Source: Berberis thunbergii (lineage: Eukaryota; Streptophyta; Magnoliopsida; Ranunculales; Berberidaceae). From it: a DNA stretch of 64,000 nucleotides. The stretch is from contig QNQO01006995.1 in NCBI GenBank assembly GCA_003290165.1, forward strand, positions 1 through 64,000, read 5' to 3'. Both the position numbers and the translations under genes were made by a program. Positions 1 through 11,973 of this stretch are shown here, piece after piece. The first letter of the stretch is position 1; each line of letters starts with the position of its first letter. Under the pieces are notes generated by a model, which saw nothing but the letters and a program-made list of their open reading frames with translations, did not search any database and was not told the DNA's origin.

Positions 1-198
1 TCGCAAATGTTTTAATTAGGACGGTTTATTCTGATTTAGCCACAGTTTTCCCATCACAGGCACAGTTTTTATGATTTTTGGTTTCGGCAGTTACTCAAAG
101 AATTAATGACGGTTTTTTGCCTTGGCAAATCTTTTGATTAGATACGGTTTTTTAATTCCGTCTCTAGTATTTGTAGCTATTGTATCTTTTTTGTAGTG
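1..198. mobile_element. CACTA transposon terminus (partial, element extends left)
   Basis: The block ends in TTTTTTGTAGTG, the inverse of the CACTACAAAAAA start typical of CACTA (En/Spm) elements. Upstream are repeated short motifs (GCCACAGTTTT, GGCACAGTTTT, ACGGTTTTTT) like the subterminal repeats of the large CACTA at 30551-40020. The other end and the TSD partner lie outside the window, so the identification rests on terminus and subterminal motifs only. Confidence 0.6.
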
Positions 199-341
199 AT
201 GTGATGTTGGTCCCATGCACTAATACGATGAATGACTTTAATTTCTTTTATAAATTGCATTTCATTTAAGTTCTTTTAGTGAATCGTTTTCTTGTGCATG
301 TGTTTTTCAAAAAAAAATAAAAAAAAATTGGGTAGTTGACC

Positions 342-705
342 TTTATTTATTTATTTATTATTCCATGCCCGAAGGTTACTTGATTGATCCTATAGGATTA
401 ACCAAACCTGGTCCGAAGGCTATAATAATGTTGCCACTTAATATCATTGTTGCCTTCATCTCTCATGAAGACTTGTTGCAGCCTATTGACTCCACCTAGC
501 ATGAAGTGGCCTCCACCTCGCATGAAGACTTGTTTTCGCGTCACTCTGGTTCAGTCCATCTAAGAAACAACATTCAATAGCTGAAGGCTTATCTTGCTCC
601 TAATAACCGAGCGAATCTCACAAAATCGTAACTGACGAGTCTCGAACACAACCTCTCACAAGGAGAGTGGATGTCCGACCAACTGAGCTACAATTGATGG
701 ACTGC
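342..705 (-). mobile_element. tRNA-derived SINE, copy 1
   Basis: Read on the minus strand, this begins with a pol III A-box-like TAGCTCAGTTGG near 690, followed by a B-box region (here GGTTGTGTTCGAGACTC, interrupted) near 640. It continues through a body matching the second copy at 59065-59451 and ends in GGGCATGGAATAATAAATAAATAAA. The match runs over the full length of the two copies in opposite orientation. The first box is well kept, while the B box carries a small insertion, so this copy is probably dead. Flanking duplications are not clear. Confidence 0.8.
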
Positions 706-768
706 ATAGGCTTCCATGTGATGCAAAAATAAGACATCAATATACCCTCATTTGAAGGAGGGATAGAG

Positions 769-785
769 CCCCCCCCCCCCCCCCC
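769..785. repeat. Poly-C homopolymer tract
   Basis: Seventeen consecutive C residues, followed by further C-rich bases. The tract creates a glycine run in a minus-strand reading frame that is not a gene. Its length is likely unstable and subject to sequencing error. Confidence 0.8.
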
Positions 786-1850
786 TCCCAAAAAAATTAG
801 GTCACCCCCCAAATTAATAAATAAATTAGTGGCACCCCCTAAATTTTTTGGGTCAAACCAAGTCATGTTGTCCCAATAGTAAAAAATGTACGCCCAATGT
901 CCATGCCACATCCATGATTTTGATAATTCCTGAAGCACCCATCCCACGTGACTTGCATTGCCAAATTCCAATATTACCCTTGTTTACATCCAATTGCTGG
1001 AATAAAGTAAAATGTATCTGGTCGTCCAAATGAAAGTAGGTATGAAATGGATGGCTAGGAATTAATTGTCAGAGAAAGTCTAATCAAGTTCACACACAAC
1101 GATAGGTTTCCTTTTGTTTGAAGCAGAATTGAGAGAGAAAAACAGAAAGGGTGAAGGAAAGATAAAAAAAAGGGAGACGGAAAAAAATAGGTATTCTGAG
1201 TTTAGATTTGGGTTCGAAGCTGGATGGAGCAACTGTGGATGAAGTTTGAAGCAGCTAGTAAAAAAAGTAGTTAAAATTTGAAGCTAGCATTGCTAGAAAT
1301 CAAAATCGCAAAAAAAGTAAGTTATCTTCCTTAATCTTCCTCATTTTAGGTTTGAATCTATGTGAGCTTGTTCATATATAATGTTTTTTTTTTTTTTTTG
1401 CTTTGTTGGTATTTTGTGGTAGAAAGGCAAGAAATCATTTGGATTTAATATGTTTGTTTATGGATTTGGCCAAAATGGTGTTTATGAAGTCTTATTTGCC
1501 ATGTTCTTTCTTATTTTAGTGTTGTTTGTTACTATCCATTAACCAGAATATAGATTTGAGTATGTTGACTCTGATTAGGGTTTCAGTGTGTCAAGTTTAT
1601 TTTGGAAAAATCATCTAAGTCAATATCTTCTATGTTGTTTGATTTCAATGTTGTGTTTAGGATATTTTAAAAAAGAAGTGTTATGTCTGTATGGTGTTGT
1701 TAAAGCCAGATTTGTGGAAAAAAAACAGTAGGAGTATACGTTATATGTTAAAGAATATGGTAAGTTGTTCATGTGTGAATATGTCTTCATTAGTATTGAT
1801 AGGGATATACTTTTGGTGGAAAATATGGTTATAAACTTCACTGCAACATG
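786..1850. other. AT-rich spacer without recognisable gene
   Basis: I see no conserved coding frame here. It contains a purine-rich stretch (about 1120-1190) and T/A runs (about 1384-1400). It could be the 5' flank or untranslated region of the MULE whose coding remnants start near 2320, but I could not find a terminal inverted repeat to prove that. Confidence 0.4.
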
Positions 1851-1861
1851 AATTGGAATAT

Positions 1862-1982
1862 AGTAAATATGGACATTGAGACTACATTGCATCAAGTGTA
1901 TAAATATGGACATGGACAATAAGTGTATAAGTATGGTAAATATGGATATGAACATTACATTGCAACAAGTATATAAATACGG
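1862..1982. repeat. Short AT-rich tandem duplication
   Basis: Two diverged copies of a unit of about 48 bp (copies at about 1862-1911 and 1936-1982, spaced 74 bp), both reading like AAATATGGA...TACATTGCA...AAGT.TATAAATA. A weaker third copy precedes them near 1810-1855. The repeat opens a minus-strand frame (1620-1994) that I do not regard as a gene. Confidence 0.5.
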
Positions 1983-2320
1983 TAAACTTGACATGTATAA
2001 ATAATGTGGGATACATTAATTATAGCTACATGATACCATACTTATGTTTAATATACTTGCATGTGGCATTAATGAAGTTACTGAGCAAGTCATATTTACA
2101 TAGAACTGAAGTATTTTGATGGTCATGGTATCCATAAACTTACATACTTTTCATGATTGTCTAATAATACCATAAGATTAGATACTAAAGTTGCACAAAA
2201 ACCGAAGTTAATTAGTGAAGCTATTAATCATGTTATTCATGGGGGCCTTTTTTTGTAATATATTTGGCATGTAGAGTTAGTGAAGTTATTGAAGTATGAT
2301 TTTATTTGTATTGAATGTAG

Positions 2321-3236
2321 GTCCATGAAGTTTGAAAGTGTAAAAGAATATTTAAAATTCATTATGTTGATGTTTGGATGACTGTTAAAGCTCAAGATTA
2401 TGGAAGTAATGAAGAGTACAAGAATGGGCTTTTTTATTACATATTGAGGCTTGATGCAAAAGTTGTTAGTGTTGTGGAACTGTCTTACATGTGTATTTAA
2501 GACAGATCCCTGATGTGAATGGTTGTTTGTTTAGGTCATATTGAGTAAAGAACAAAAAAATGATGCCTATTAAGAGTGAGGACAGTTCAATTGAGATGTT
2601 GGTGTAGTTGCAAACCTGATGCACAAGGCTTCTTTAACATTTTCTTGGAGATTGCTTAAATTAATGTGATGCCATCCGATTTATTTAGTGTTATAACCCT
2701 AACTAATGAAGCTCAACAACCGATAATGTTTGAGGCTTCACAACCTGGTTATTCCCAACCTCAACCCATATCACCACTTAATGTGGAAAGGGGGAAGAAA
2801 CATTTGTTTAACAATCTTAAGAGGATCAAGTCATGTAAGAGAAAGTTGAATGACATACTCAAAGTTGGTTATCATGAGACATCGCCTCTAAGGGAATCTA
2901 TGAATACTACACTAAGGAGGGCATTGAAAATGCAGTCTTAGGATGCACTATCTGCAAGGTAAGGGGGTGACCAGCCTCCAAGGGATTTGAGGGAAACTAC
3001 AAGGGAAGAAGTTAAAGAATTCAATAGTGTGCAAGTTGATTCTCAAGTGAACACATCTACAAATCTGCAACCAAATATCATTAGGGTGTCTTCAAGTGTG
3101 CAGTCTCCAAGACAGTTAAAGGCAAGTAGAAGAAAAGTAGCAACTTGTCAGTAATTACCAAGGCCATTACAAAGAGAAAGAAGTGAAAGGCAAGTATAAA
3201 ATGGTAATAAATCAAGTAATGGTGGTTGATGCAGTC
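2321..3236 (+). pseudogene. MULE transposase remnant, block 1 (N-terminal part)
   Basis: This is the first of four blocks of one interrupted Mutator-like transposase gene. A 91-residue frame at 2666-2941 holds a basic stretch (NVERGKKHLFNNLKRIKSCK), and related coding continues with stops to 3236. The link to the MULE comes from the insertion at 3237. When element A and one GTGGT duplication are removed, the frame ending ...NGNKSSNGG continues directly into VIPPPSLSPPPPPP at 12640. The domain itself is the variable N-terminal part of MULE proteins and has no diagnostic motif, so the assignment is inferred from continuity. Several in-frame stops (for example after 2941) show it is dead. Confidence 0.5.
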
Positions 3237-3908
3237 ATTTTCCGCTACCTGTTTTGAGCTAGACCTTCTGACCTGCTGACCTGCACAAGGAACACACGTG
3301 AGCCACAGACCACCATTGTGGTGGCCGATGGCACATCGATGCTAAAGTCAGACAGGGATTTGAGGAAAGTGTAATACTATAAACATGGAATTTGTAGCGT
3401 ACCTTAGCTTATGAACCTCATGTTTTATTTATAGTGCAGGAGTCCAGGTTCGACCAGGCCATCGATGACATAGTTTGAAAAGGAGATCTTCGTGGAGATC
3501 CTTCTCTAATTAGGAGTCGTACTTTAGGAGAGAAGTTTCCTATTAGCCCTGTGCTCCTAGATACGCAGGAGATAGTTCCCAATCTGAGGATAATCAATAG
3601 GACAAAGTTTCCCTGTGTGATATGTACTCTGGTGTTTGCTTCCTAGTTGGAAGCAGATAGCTTCTATAGTTGCCCGTCCGAAGATGATCATCGAGATATT
3701 TGCCTTAGTAGGGCTTATGGGTATTGAGGATAGCTTTGATACACGTGGGCTTAGCAAGCTGTAAGAGTTCGGGTTAGCGGGATGCATTGGGCAGGCTTAG
3801 AACCGCTTGGGTCGGATCAGTGTTGGGCTGACGTTGGGGCCCATAGTTTCTAGAGATCATCATGAAACATGTATGGCTCAGAGATATGATCATTTTGGTA
3901 TATCATCA
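3237..3908 (-). repeat. LTR of element A (3' LTR in element sense)
   Basis: Runs from TGATGCAGTCATTTTC to TATATCATCA and pairs with 11974-12634. The TG...CA ends on the element strand and the adjacent GTGGT duplication fix its borders. The two LTRs are clearly alike but differ by many substitutions and small indels, so the insertion is not recent. Confidence 0.85.
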
Positions 3909-4175
3909 ACTATTCCCCCTAGTTAGTGGGCCGTCACAATCGGTTCGCTAAGTCATCTCTTGAAAAGATACGTTGCTTCATGATGATGGAGTCTGAATCG
4001 TTGCTTGAGATGTTTGCTGCATTTATTGACCGTACGTTGGTTAAGTGGAAAAAAGGCAGGAACCTAATCCTTATTTAGGTCATCCATTGTGCAGAGTCAG
4101 ACCCTCATATTATATTTGGTTTTGAAGATATTACTTCTATTCATCTTCTGCTTAAAAAGATTGTTCATCTTCTTC

Positions 4176-6676
4176 ATGGCTCAACAAAACCTTCTTGGTG
4201 ACGCAACCTTGGCAAGGGGCCTTGAGTTTTTCGAAGATAGGTTGCTTTCTGAACTCGACCTTGTTGAAATCTGTACGAAGTTTGGGGTCCCTAAGGACCT
4301 GCCGTTGTTTGTTCTGAAAGGCGACCATACGCCAATGTCGCCACCAGCGGGGTTCATCTGCTTGCATAGGGGGATGCTTCAAATCTAAATACGCTTTCTC
4401 ATTCTGGACGTGATTTGGGAATTCTTGAACTTCCTTGGGATTCCTCCGGCCCAGTTGGGGCTTAATGGATACAAGATCATCCTTCTCATTCTGATTAAGG
4501 CGAAGGAAGCTGGCGTCCGCGTGACTCCATGAGTGATCCAGTTGCTGACTTCTCCTCGATTCAAGAGTAACATAGTCTGTAAGATGATGTCACCGACTTG
4601 TTTCGTGAATCTGCTAGACGACTTCAAGTTCTTGCAGAAGTATTGCTTCTTAGCCCTCACAGATTCAAAGTACTTCCAGTTCAATGGTTGTCCGCTCGAG
4701 TGGGAGTTTAGACCACTCCGTAAGTATTGAATTTTCTTCTGGTTTCATTGAGCTTGATTGCATGCTAGATGTTGCTCGCATTTTTTTGCAGAACGGTTCC
4801 CACTGCTTCTCTTACACTAGAGAAGCAAAACACTATGGAGATGTTTCGTGGCTTGGCAATGAGGAACATGGTGGATGTTATATGCATTCCCAACCTCATC
4901 CGTAGTGGATTGTGGGACATTTGGCACGCGACCCCAACTCTTTGCCGAACATCATGAGTTAAGCTTGAAGATGGGGCCCTTTCTAGGAAGTAGAAGGCCC
5001 CTGGGGCCAAAGCTCCTGCTTTGTTTGATACGGAGGAGTCGTCTGAGATGCTTGCCTCTTTTTGCGAGTTTGAAGAGATCCCGCATTAGAACTGGGTTGA
5101 CTTCAAAATGACCTGCTCATGTAAGTGAAGAGTGTGAGTCTGATCGGCTCGTTAGGGCGGAAGCCGATGAATCTAGATCGGAGAAATACTACCTGTGATT
5201 TGCACGAGTCAAAGAAATGTCGAATCTCAGTGTTGCGCAAGCAAAAGCTTTGAGTCAGCGGTTGATGGGGGTTGCAATGGCGGCTTTTGCTGGTGCCAAT
5301 TTGTGCAAAATTGTCCTAATAGAAGGTTATTGTGAAGATCCAACTGAGGTTCTGGAGTCATCGTCCCATTGGTGTGCTGTTTGATAGTGGCCATGGTGGC
5401 ATAGACAAAGTTTCTTGTAGTTTGCATTGTTCACCGTTTCATTTTAGGCCACAGCTCGAGGTGTTGGAGGGTCCTTTGGATAATTCGCTTCCTCTCCTTT
5501 TTCTGGATCCTGTCAAGTTGTCTCTCACTAAAGGGTCGGTTGTTCGTGACAAGGGCAAAGATGCGGAGAAGAACCTTAAAATAATGGTGACTGCGAAGGG
5601 TGGTGCCGGTGTAATTCCTGATCCAGGAGATCTTCATTCGGATACGCAGATAAACCTGTTTTTTCCGGACTTAGTAAAGATGAGCACCCAAGTCTGGCAC
5701 CGGAAGGTTGTCGTGGAGTATGCTTTGAGGAAGCATATAAATAGGCGTCATAGCTAGCTGATGGATTACGCTCCAAAACTCGATGAGGATATGCTAAAAG
5801 GGCATATGGATAAGGGCTTAAAGTGCCTTATGTTGGGTATGTCTCACTTGAGCCAGGTGGATGTTGCTGAGACAAAAGTCGAGGTGGCTCGTGAGAGGGT
5901 GTACACCATGGATAGTGTTTTCTCGCATATGCAAGTGATGTATTCTGACGCGCTTTATGAAATTGAGTGCCTACAGAAGCTGGCTGAGGAAAAAGGCTGA
6001 AGCACTCAGTCGTGGTTGCTGAGATTCAAAGGGCTTGTCTGGAGGCCCTTGAGTGTGATCTAGTGGAGGCAGTGTCTGTGAGGGATAGACTCAAATAGGA
6101 GTTGGATCAGACTCGCCGAGACATGGAGGTCGCGCAGGAAGTTGTAGCTGAGGCGAGTACTGCATTATTGTCTCTCGTTGAAGATAATGCTTTGAAGGAG
6201 GCTTACTAGGCTACTCAGAAGCACCAATTAGAGGCTGATGTGGAGTTCAACGCTTGGGATGCGAGGAAGGGCAAAAACCAGCTTGAATTAGAGAAGTATG
6301 AGCTCAATGTTGTAAAGAGCAGTTCGGCTACGGAGCAGTCTAAGGTTGATGCGCTGACAAGCAAGTTGGAGCTACTAGAGCGTGAACTTGCTGACGCAAA
6401 GACGCGAAGGAAGAACTTATGCAGGAACAAGGCAAGTTCGAGTTCCGCTGGGTTGTACACAGCAGCCTGGAGCTGCTAGCACTGATGAAGGAGAAGCATC
6501 CAAAATGGGATCTTGGCCGATATAAGAAGATGTCGTACGTAGATTTGTCCGTTGTCTTTGCGTCGTTGGACAAAGAGGGCGGTTCGGACCCTGATGCTCA
6601 AGCCATGGCGCGTATGGAGTAAACTTTTTTCGTGAAGCTTAGCTCTTTTATTTATGTACCTTCTCCAGATAACGAG
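4176..6676 (+). pseudogene. Antisense ORF of element A: putative gypsy-type transposon domain plus coiled coil
   Basis: The frame starts MAQQNLLGDATLARGLEFFE. The first about 180 residues (4176-4730, one stop at 4386) contain GFICLHRGMLQ and a following hydrophobic stretch, the pattern of the plant 'putative gypsy type transposon' domain (PF04195). An intron-like gap follows, then scattered blocks. From about 5760 (MDYAPKLDEDMLKGHMDKGL) an acidic and basic alternating segment predicts a long coiled coil, ending around ...LALMKEKHPKWDL near 6480-6520. The same order is seen in B (19665-22018) and C (54180-55829). The protein's role is unknown. Stops and frameshifts (4386, about 5997, 6620) break it, and it is encoded opposite to gag. 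Confidence 0.65.
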
Positions 6677-7344
6677 TAAACTTTGTGTACTTATACCAAT
6701 TTTTCTCTCTGTTAATGAAAACAGTTTTATCTTGAATGCGTTCTATATTTGTTTTGTGCTCGTTGTCTCTATTGTGTGTTTTTTGTTTCTCTCTGTCGTC
6801 TTACTTTGGCATAGGCTGGTTGGATCAATAGGAAGTCAAGTAGTATGTATATAGTTGAGAGCTTGACTGTTTGTATTGTGAGTGACTCAGAGTCGCTGTT
6901 GCATAGTTATGTCCGACAGTGGGCATATCACAGACATTTAGTTGTGGGTTGTGTTAGCTTGGTTGTATCTCGTTCTTAAGGTAAGCTGCTGGGGGCATAC
7001 CTCGCTTGTCTGATTGGTCGGCTGTAGCTGCTACCATAGGCGAGTTACGATAGCCGAGTGTATGCATTAGAATGTTTGTAGCGAGTTAGGCATCGTGAGC
7101 CCAGGTTGGCATTACGATAGCCCCACTTGTCCGTGTGTTGGATGGAAGATTTATGTGTTAGCTTGAGTGGTATTTGCCGATAATAGAATGCTAGCTCGTT
7201 TGAGCGTGGGGACGCTGGCTGCGCTGTAATTTATCTTTGCGATCTTTATTTTGGAAATGAGCGGTGATCGCGTGGCAAGATGCTTAAGGCCTTCACCTTC
7301 TGAACTACCTATGAGTGAACAAAGTGGACTATAGGTTCCGAGAA
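6677..7344. other. Non-coding region of element A between antisense ORF and tandem repeats
   Basis: Homologous to about 22019-22650 in element B. I see no conserved frame. The start probably holds the antisense ORF's 3' untranslated region. The rest is GC-mixed sequence with no repeat structure that I can define. Confidence 0.4.
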
Positions 7345-8720
7345 TAATGATTTGGCGACCATGTTGAAGAGCAGTAGTCCCATGGCGAGCCGTCGATATC
7401 AGTCAGGGACTGACTAGTCTCCCACCTTTCGAGCCATCTATACCTGTGTAGTGGGGGCTACAAGTTTGAGACGAAGAGATTTGACAACCAGGCTGAAAAG
7501 CATTGGCCATGTGGCAAGCTGTCGGAATCAGTTCGGGACTTATTAGGCTCCCACCTTCCAAATCATCTACACTTGTGCACGTCAAGCTAGAAATTTAGGG
7601 TTCTCGGCGACCATGCTAAAGAGCAGTTGTTATACCCTTGTGTGGGCGGACCTAAGGTGGAGGGTGAGGGAGAAGTCCAAAAGCCCATGGATCCCAAGAG
7701 GGATGACAAGCTACAAATGGGAGATCATAGTCCCACATCACTTGGGTGTGGGAGGGTGATGTACTATATATGTACGAGGTTGGACCACTTGTGTAGGCCC
7801 CGTTGGGCTCCTAAAGGGGGGTGGACTTGTATGGGCGAACCTGAGGGGGAGGGTGCGGGAGAAGCTCAAGAGCCCATAGACCTAAGAGGGTTGGCAAGCT
7901 ACAAAAGGAAGATCATAGTCCCACATCGTCTGGGTGCGGAAGGGTGATGTACTATATATGTACAAGGTTGGATCTACAAAATAATACATGTTTTAAAGCC
8001 ATGTGGGCCTTGGGCCCAAAGCAGACAATATATTACTTTGTGGATCGGGTCATGACATAATGATATCAAAGCCTGACCTAGCCGAAAGTGTGCCAACGTG
8101 GACGTTGGGCTTCTAAAAGGGGTTGACTTGTGTGGTCGGACCTGAAGGGGAGGGTGCGGGAGAAGCCCAAGAACCCATGCATCCCAAGAGGGTTAACAAA
8201 CTATAAAGGGGTGATCATAGTCCCACATCACCTGGGTGCGAGAGGGTAATGTAATATATATGTACGAGGTTGGATCTACAAAGTACTACGCATTTTAAAG
8301 CCATACGAGCCTTGGGCCCAAAACGGACAATATAGTACTCTGTGGATCAAGTTGTGACAGCAGTGGTCCCGTGGCAAGCCGTTGGAATCAGTTCGGGATT
8401 GACTAGGCTCCCACCTTCTAAACCATCTACACTTGCACAGTGGGGGCTACAAGTTCAGGGTTGGTAATTCGGTGGCTAGGCTGAAAAACAATGGTCACGT
8501 GGAAAGCCGTCAGAATTAGTTTGGGACTGACTAGGCTCCTACCTTCTAAACAATCTACACTTGCAAAATGGGGTCTACAAGCTCAGGGTTGGTAATTCGG
8601 TGATCATGCTGAAAAGCAGTGGTTCTACGATGAGCCGACAAAATCAGTTAATTGACTAAGCTCCCGCCTTCCAAACCATCTACATCTGCGCATTGGGGGC
8701 TACATGTCTATACTTTGATA
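7345..8720. repeat. Tandem repeat array of element A (about 125-bp units, interrupted)
   Basis: Units begin around GACCATGCTGAAGAGCAGTGG, pass through GACTGACTAGGCTCCCACCTTCC and end near GTGGGGGCTACAAGTT. Copies start near 7358, 7488, 7609, 8476 and 8604. The third unit is split by the TRIM insertion at 7628-8359. Element B has a homologous array at 22655-23135. Tandem repeats in the 3' untranslated region of Tat-type elements are known to seed satellites. Confidence 0.75.
7628..8359 (+). mobile_element. TRIM-like miniature LTR element with three tandem LTR copies
   Basis: This 732-bp insert starts TGTTATACCC and ends GTTGTGACA, flanked by a 5-bp duplication GCAGT (7623-7627 and 8360-8364). 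It holds three partial copies of one LTR-like unit (from about 7628, 7826 and 8120). Each contains the motif CCCACATCACCTGGG or a variant, TACTATATATGTAC (missing the second C in the third) and, in the last two, GCCTTGGGCCCAAA. After the second copy, at about 8060, TGATATCAAAGCC resembles the initiator-Met tRNA primer site TGGTATCAGAGCC. There is no coding capacity. A tandem LTR-internal-LTR-internal-LTR form is the simplest reading. Confidence 0.7.
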
Positions 8721-10559
8721 TCTGGGGGCTACATGTCTATACTTTGACCACGAAGGGGGCAATGATATCTGGCGAGTCCTCGTCACCAAACTTGATAACG
8801 CTTATTAAACTCTCACTTCCTAAACCATCGGGATCCGCGTTAGGCGGACTAGGTGTCGGGATGAACAAGAAGCCATCGACATCAGCTTCGGCTGACTAAG
8901 CTTACCTTGTTGGAGAAAGGTTTTGCCTACTTGAGGGCGTGAGAACCTATGTCCGTGAGCATCGTGCATTGTGTGGACAAAATTACCTTAAATCCGCAAG
9001 TGATCCACATGTATAATCCGTGTGTCAATTTGATTATGATTTCTAGTGCTCATGCCGGACTTGTGGTAGAATACTATTTGAATAGTAAGTCGAGCGCATG
9101 GGCCCACAGAGGGAGAGTTAGTGTTCCACAAATTGCATTGTGTTCGGCATAAGTCGCGCGGTAGCACGTGTACGCGTAGGCTGTGAAACATTTGAGTATC
9201 GGTTACTCCCCTTCAAATGATGGGGTGGCGTGCAACACCATTAATTGGACGAATGTGGTCTGCACAGTTTCCTTGGGAGCCATCGTCTCCTCGTTTCCCA
9301 TACAGTATTCAATGCTGGCAGTAAATACTAAAGTGCCCGTTTGGTGAACCATCATGTCTATATAATTGTGTTTTTCAATCGTTGTATGCACTATCTTTTG
9401 CAGATCGTATCTCCTGTAATTTTCTTTCTTGAAGGAAAAGCTTTGGGTTTTCCAAAGGCTGAAAGGAGATCTCCATCTTTGGAGTCTTCAAATGTTCTGA
9501 CATTTACGTCGATGAGGTAATATGGTAACTGTCGTTATGTGTGGTCACCTTTTTTGGGTGGGCATGTAGTTGATATGCTGAGATCTCATAATTTCTTTTC
9601 ATATTGCCAAGAAGAAGTACATGGTTTCCTCCCAAGGGAGGAGCCTTGGTCTCCTGCAACCCGCATGCACGTGGTTTCTGCCGTTAACTTATGGCTGATC
9701 GAAGTGTTAGCGGATGCAACATGCTTCTGGGGGTGGTATCTCTCAGTCACCCTGGGTACCATGCATGGGAAAAGTGTCATCGCTTGACAACATTGTGAGA
9801 CCTTGACCGCTTCGTCGCTTGCGACCATCCTCATCTGCCTTTTTTTTATCCCTTTTAGGAGGCCGACAGTCAATCAAGGAAGTCATCAAGGAGGTAGAAT
9901 GCCTTTTGAGGAAGTTAGTCGTTTGTTGTACGACCTGCATCGTTGTTGGCAGGTCACTTTTCTTGGGTGATTTGACGAAGCAATCGGCTACTCCTCGCTT
10001 TCAACCCTCTCTGCCATTTTGTCCTTGATCTTGGGAAGTGGTCGAGCAAAGTTCACTTTGGGTTTTTTCGTCTTCTTCGAATCTCCTTACACAGTTAGAT
10101 CGTAAGCGAATCTTTTACTCTATGTTGCATCGGATTCAGATGTTTGTAGTATGTAGTATTTTGTATTCACCTCAGAGTGTCGTTGTATAAGTTTTTAAGA
10201 ACTAAAACTCTACATTGACTATGGAAAGGGAAATGAACAACTAAAATAGACTAACTGTTGACGTAGAGAAAATGATCTTGGCCCTGAAGTGAATTCGGAT
10301 GGCCCTTGTGATTCATTTGTATTTTCAGCGGACTGTTGAGCCTCGCTGACGTCACAGAGGCTACTAAAGACTAAACCTTGTGTGGGAGTTAATCTCCGCA
10401 CTGACGAAATGTTGGGGTTTGTACTCCTGTTTGCCTTGGTCTCTCTGTTCCGCTGGGCTGAAGAGCATATTGCTCCTTTATCGCTTGACTGTTCCATTTC
10501 CCCGTAGCGACCCACCATTCCTAGGGTCTCGTGTAAGTGGAGTGATGCGTCTGCAGTCA
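8721..10559. other. Element A internal region without recognised gene
   Basis: Homologous to about 23140-25180 of element B. A minus-strand frame (9203-9391) is longer in B (23470-23880) and starts M.TTIEKH.YID in both, but I recognise no family, and shared frames are expected between copies. No RT (YxDD), RNase H or integrase (HHCC, DDE) motif was found, which is why the element is called pol-less. Confidence 0.5.
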
Positions 10560-11060
10560 CTAGGCATGCCTCTAGTTCAGATTACCCCGCGGGATCCGAT
10601 TGGATCTGGGAACATTCTATTTGTTTTAGTGCGGCATAATGACAGCCTCGTGCCCAGGTTGATCTCCACGTATTGTTCCTTCAGAGTGATAAGCGGTATA
10701 TTAACGCACTAGTGAAGGGTGGAGACTACCACCATGAATTCAAAAAAATGACCTTTCTCAGTTGTGGCTCCCTTGCCACTACTGCTAACCTTTTCTTCCT
10801 GATCGACAAGCATTTCTCTCCGCTGAATCCAATGAACGGGTAGTCTAAAGACGCCAGGTTCTCCTCCATGAGGTCCATATTGCCGAACGCATTGTAGAAC
10901 AGGACGTTGAGTGAGCTTCCTGTGTCCACCAGAGATCTTTTTACCTCACACTTTGCAATGGAGACCGAGATGACTAGGGCATCATTGTGCGACACTCTGA
11001 CCCCTTCGAGATCTTTGTCCATAAAGGTCAAGGTGGGAATGGGGATCTAATCCCTCGAGT
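10560..11060 (-). pseudogene. Element A retropepsin (protease) fragment
   Basis: The minus-strand frame 11031-10726 contains KRSLVDTGSSLNVLFYNAFG, the DTG(S/A) active-site motif of a retroviral-type aspartic protease. GFSGEKCLSIRKKRLAVVA follows as in plant Gypsy proteases. Compared with B (25184-25513), the segment around STYSLISERPWLQ is missing here. Reading continues with stops to about 10560 and then homology to pol proteins ends. The protease would cleave the Gag polyprotein. This copy is truncated and cannot be active. Confidence 0.8.
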
Positions 11061-11241
11061 AGCAGATGTGTCTGTCCTCGTCCGTGGGTTGTGTTTGCAT
11101 CTTTAGTAGAGTCCGCTTGTGGGACCTGTGTGACTGGTCTTCATTCAGTATGACTCCATGAAGGACGTAGATTATGTCCATAGTCTCCCTCATTATTTAT
11201 TTGACTGACTCCCTCCAGTCCTTGGATCGTTCTGGTCGCTT

Positions 11242-11878
11242 TTATGAGTTCAAAAATTCTTTTAGTTTGCCCTTGCGAATCCAATACTCAACCACATACC
11301 TCAGACTCTTGCAGTTGTTGGTATCATGGCCACCCTCCTTGTGGTACGAGCAATATTTGTTGTTTTCACGTTTGGAGGGGTCTCCGCGTTGCTTTGGGGG
11401 CCACTTCAGATCTTCCCAGTTTTTCATGAAGTCTGTACGTCCAACAAGCTAAAATTGAGGGGTGTCGCGGCTCTGGACCCAAAATAGTTGGATGCTTTCT
11501 CTGCTCTAGTAGTCGGTTTCGCGTTAATTGTGCCACCAACTGTGCCACCTCCTCTGGTCCAGTGTGAACTAGCAGGGGCCTGACTTTCCTGTGTTTGCTC
11601 TCTGTTGTCCTTGGGAGACAGGGGTCTATGCTGCTTCTGATATCCATTAACGCGTGGAGGGTTTTGCTAAGCGAGAGCCTCCACCATTTCGACAATCTAT
11701 TGTATTTGAGATGACAATATGTCAATTCTAGGGTTCGTCGTTGCTGTGCTAATGCTGGTGCGGGGGCATGTGTCTGTTGCCCGTGAATAACCGGCACCGC
11801 GGAGAGCAGGGGTATAGTACCAGTCAAAGCGTTTGACGTATCCTCTTGTTCTCCATTGTTGTGCAATCTAGTGGTCAA
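11242..11878 (-). pseudogene. Element A gag remnant with zinc knuckle
   Basis: The N-terminal frame (from 11878, MTTRLHNNGEQEDTSNA) pairs with B's gag start at 27132. A separate frame, 11427-11242, carries YCSYHKEGGHDTNNCKSLRY, a CCHC-like nucleic-acid-binding knuckle, followed by YWIRKGKLKEF, which recurs in element C. Most of the Gag core present in B (about 26100-26580) is deleted here. Gag would form the particle and bind RNA. This one is dead by deletion and frameshift. Confidence 0.75.
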
Positions 11879-11973
11879 AATCTATCCGTATTATGAAGGG
11901 AGATGATGCTTTTTTTTTGGAAAGCAAAAGTGTAAGGTTAAGAACTTTGTTGTCCCCACGGACGACACCAAAT

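Noticed and set aside
618..971. A 117-residue minus-strand frame with a glycine run
   Set aside because: The run is only the poly-C tract read on the other strand, and part of the frame is SINE.
1620..1994. A 124-residue minus-strand frame
   Set aside because: It lies in AT-rich repeated sequence, with biased composition and no family resemblance.
4385..5010. Minus-strand frames opposite the antisense ORF of element A
   Set aside because: They are mirror frames of the plus-strand coding remnants and match nothing.
7345..8720. CRISPR-like spaced repeats
   Set aside because: Units are long, contiguous and diverged, with no short direct repeats and unique spacers. The genome is a plant's.
9203..9391. 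Minus-strand frame shared with 23470-23880
   Set aside because: A and B are copies, so shared open frames are expected. No domain was recognised and no clear counterpart was seen in C.
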